Source of the DNA: JAVJPJ01 sp040217295
Lineage (GTDB): Bacteria > Pseudomonadota > Alphaproteobacteria > Rhodobacterales > Rhodobacteraceae
DNA: 5,943 nucleotides
Assembly (NCBI GenBank): GCA_964460185.1
Contig: CAYWTM010000162.1
Span: 1 to 5,943 of the forward strand
Direction: 5' to 3'
A program made the position numbers and the translations under genes. Below are positions 4,822-5,943 of the stretch, piece after piece (position 1 is the stretch's first letter; each line of letters begins with the position of its first letter). Under the pieces are notes generated by a model. It had not been told where the DNA came from. It saw only the letters and a program-made list of their open reading frames with translations, and did not search any database.

Positions 4822-5943
4822 ATGCAGCCCGGCATCCCCCTCGTGAAAGACCTGGTGTTCGTCGGTGGCGGGCATACCCACGCGCTGGTGCTGCGCAAAT
4901 GGGGGATGCGGCCGGTTCCCGGTGTGCGCCTGACACTGATCAATCCCGGCCCGACAGCGCCCTATACCGGTATGTTGCCCGGCCATATCGCGGGCCACTA
5001 CGACCGGGACGCGCTGGACATCGATCTTGTGCGTCTCGCCCGGTTTGCCGGTGCGCGCGTGATCCTTGGCGCGGTCGATCTGATCGATCCGGTGGCCCGC
5101 CGCGTATCCGTGCCCGGTCGCCCACCCATCGCCTATGATCTGTTGTCCATCGACATCGGCATCACCTCGGATATGGCCGGGCTGCGGGGGTTTGCCGAAC
5201 ATGGCGTTCCGGCCAAGCCGTTGGCGGGCTTTGCCGACCGGTGGGCAGATTTTTGCAGACGCGATGGTCCCGCCCGCATCGCGGTGATCGGGGGCGGCGT
5301 CGCGGGCGTGGAACTGGCGCTGGCCTGTGCGCACCGCTTGGGGCAGCTTGGGCGAAAGGCCGACCTGGCGCTGATCGACCGGGGGGCCGTGCTGGACCGC
5401 GCGACGCCCCGCGCGAAAGCCCGGCTGATGTCCGCGATGGCAGCGGCCGGAATTTCCCTGTTCGAGAACGCGGCCCCCGCCGAGGTGACGGACGATGCGG
5501 TCATCTTGCAAGACGGTCGCACCGTCCCGGCCGATCTGGCAATCGGCGCGGCAGGTGCCGTGCCGCATCCATGGCTGGCCGGTTGCGGCATGGCGATGGT
5601 CGGGGGCTACATGGCTGTCGACGATCAGCTCAGATCCACCAGCCATCCCGACATTTACGGCGCGGGGGATTGTGTGCATCTGACCCAAGCGCCCCGTCCC
5701 AAGGCGGGGGTCTTTGCCGTGCGTGCCGCCCCCGTTCTGGCATGGAACCTTCGCGCGGATCTGATCGGGGCTCAGCGCCGGGCCTTTCGCCCGCAACGCG
5801 ATTTCCTGAAACTGGTGTCGCTTGGGGGAAAAGCCGCCCTTGCCGAAAAGGCGGGGTTTGTTCTGTCCGGACCCGCGATGTGGCGGTGGAAGGACCGCAT
5901 CGATCAACGGTTCATGGACAAGTTCCGCACCCTGCCCGCGATG
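4822..5943 (+). CDS. selD: FAD/NAD(P)-dependent oxidoreductase, N-terminal part of a fused selenide, water dikinase SelD (3' truncated by window)
   Basis: The frame is open for 374 codons to the window edge, with no stop. It is a two-dinucleotide-fold flavoprotein of the NDH-2-like pyridine nucleotide-disulphide oxidoreductase class. The first Rossmann motif is VGGGHTH (14-20, FAD), the second VIGGGVAGVE (155-164, NAD(P)H), and IYGAGDC (278-284) is the C-terminal FAD-contacting motif. INPGPTAPYTGMLPG (40-54) and the end DRIDQRFMDKFRTLPAM (358-374) are what I recall from the family found fused to the N-terminus of SelD (TIGRFAM 'Nterm_to_SelD'), where the SelD domain follows directly. SelD makes selenophosphate from selenide and ATP for selenocysteine and selenouridine in tRNA; the flavoprotein's role is unproven, perhaps supplying reduced selenium. 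The SelD half itself is not in the window, so a stand-alone oxidoreductase remains possible. The gene probably shares a transcript with hrpB. A long minus-strand frame over this region is an antisense artefact. Confidence 0.88.
   Translation, partial: MQPGIPLVKDLVFVGGGHTHALVLRKWGMRPVPGVRLTLINPGPTAPYTGMLPGHIAGHYDRDALDIDLVRLARFAGARVILGAVDLIDPVARRVSVPGRPPIAYDLLSIDIGITSDMAGLRGFAEHGVPAKPLAGFADRWADFCRRDGPARIAVIGGGVAGVELALACAHRLGQLGRKADLALIDRGAVLDRATPRAKARLMSAMAAAGISLFENAAPAEVTDDAVILQDGRTVPADLAIGAAGAVPHPWLAGCGMAMVGGYMAVDDQLRSTSHPDIYGAGDCVHLTQAPRPKAGVFAVRAAPVLAWNLRADLIGAQRRAFRPQRDFLKLVSLGGKAALAEKAGFVLSGPAMWRWKDRIDQRFMDKFRTLPAM

Noticed and set aside
4714..5907. Long minus-strand open frame of 397 residues over the selD-like gene
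   Set aside because: It is antisense to a recognisable flavoprotein with all its nucleotide-binding motifs; its own translation is low-complexity and Gly/Arg/His-rich, as expected from high-GC antisense.
1..5943. CRISPR array, insertion sequence, phage genes or toxin-antitoxin pair
   Set aside because: No regularly spaced repeats, transposase motifs, terminal inverted repeats or recognisable phage or toxin proteins were seen on either strand.

Overview
The window looks like ordinary high-GC chromosome of an alphaproteobacterium, most likely of the order Rhodobacterales (Roseobacter/Paracoccus-type). The reasons are the very G/C-rich third codon positions in most genes, the close family look of HrpB and MeaB, a 77-residue membrane protein typical of that order, and the start of a SelD-type selenophosphate synthetase with an N-terminal flavoprotein extension. 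No name or database match was available; these are reading-based assignments.

Layout. (1) Positions 1-441 differ in composition: roughly half G/C, against 70-85 % in lines I counted further on. They hold the last codons of an upstream reading frame and a 129-residue protein of unknown function that starts in a GTGA overlap with it. This is probably the edge of an acquired segment. (2) Positions 442-696 have no convincing gene, but carry several short hairpins, one resembling a tRNA D-arm. (3) Two small genes follow on the plus strand: a 77-aa membrane protein and a 90-aa HlyU-family protein. (4) On the minus strand, convergent with these, lies meaB, the GTPase chaperone of B12-dependent acyl-CoA mutases. 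(5) Diverging from meaB across 85 bp is hrpB, a complete DEAH-box helicase. (6) 32 bp after hrpB, on the same strand, begins a flavin-dependent oxidoreductase that runs off the window end. It matches the N-terminal half of fused SelD proteins.

The genes do not form one pathway. hrpB and the selD-like gene may be co-transcribed, being close and co-directional. meaB serves propionyl-CoA/ethylmalonyl-CoA metabolism, and no mutase gene is in view. I found no clear evidence of a previously undescribed system. The points most worth a second look are the composition border with its unknown gene, and the SelD fusion.
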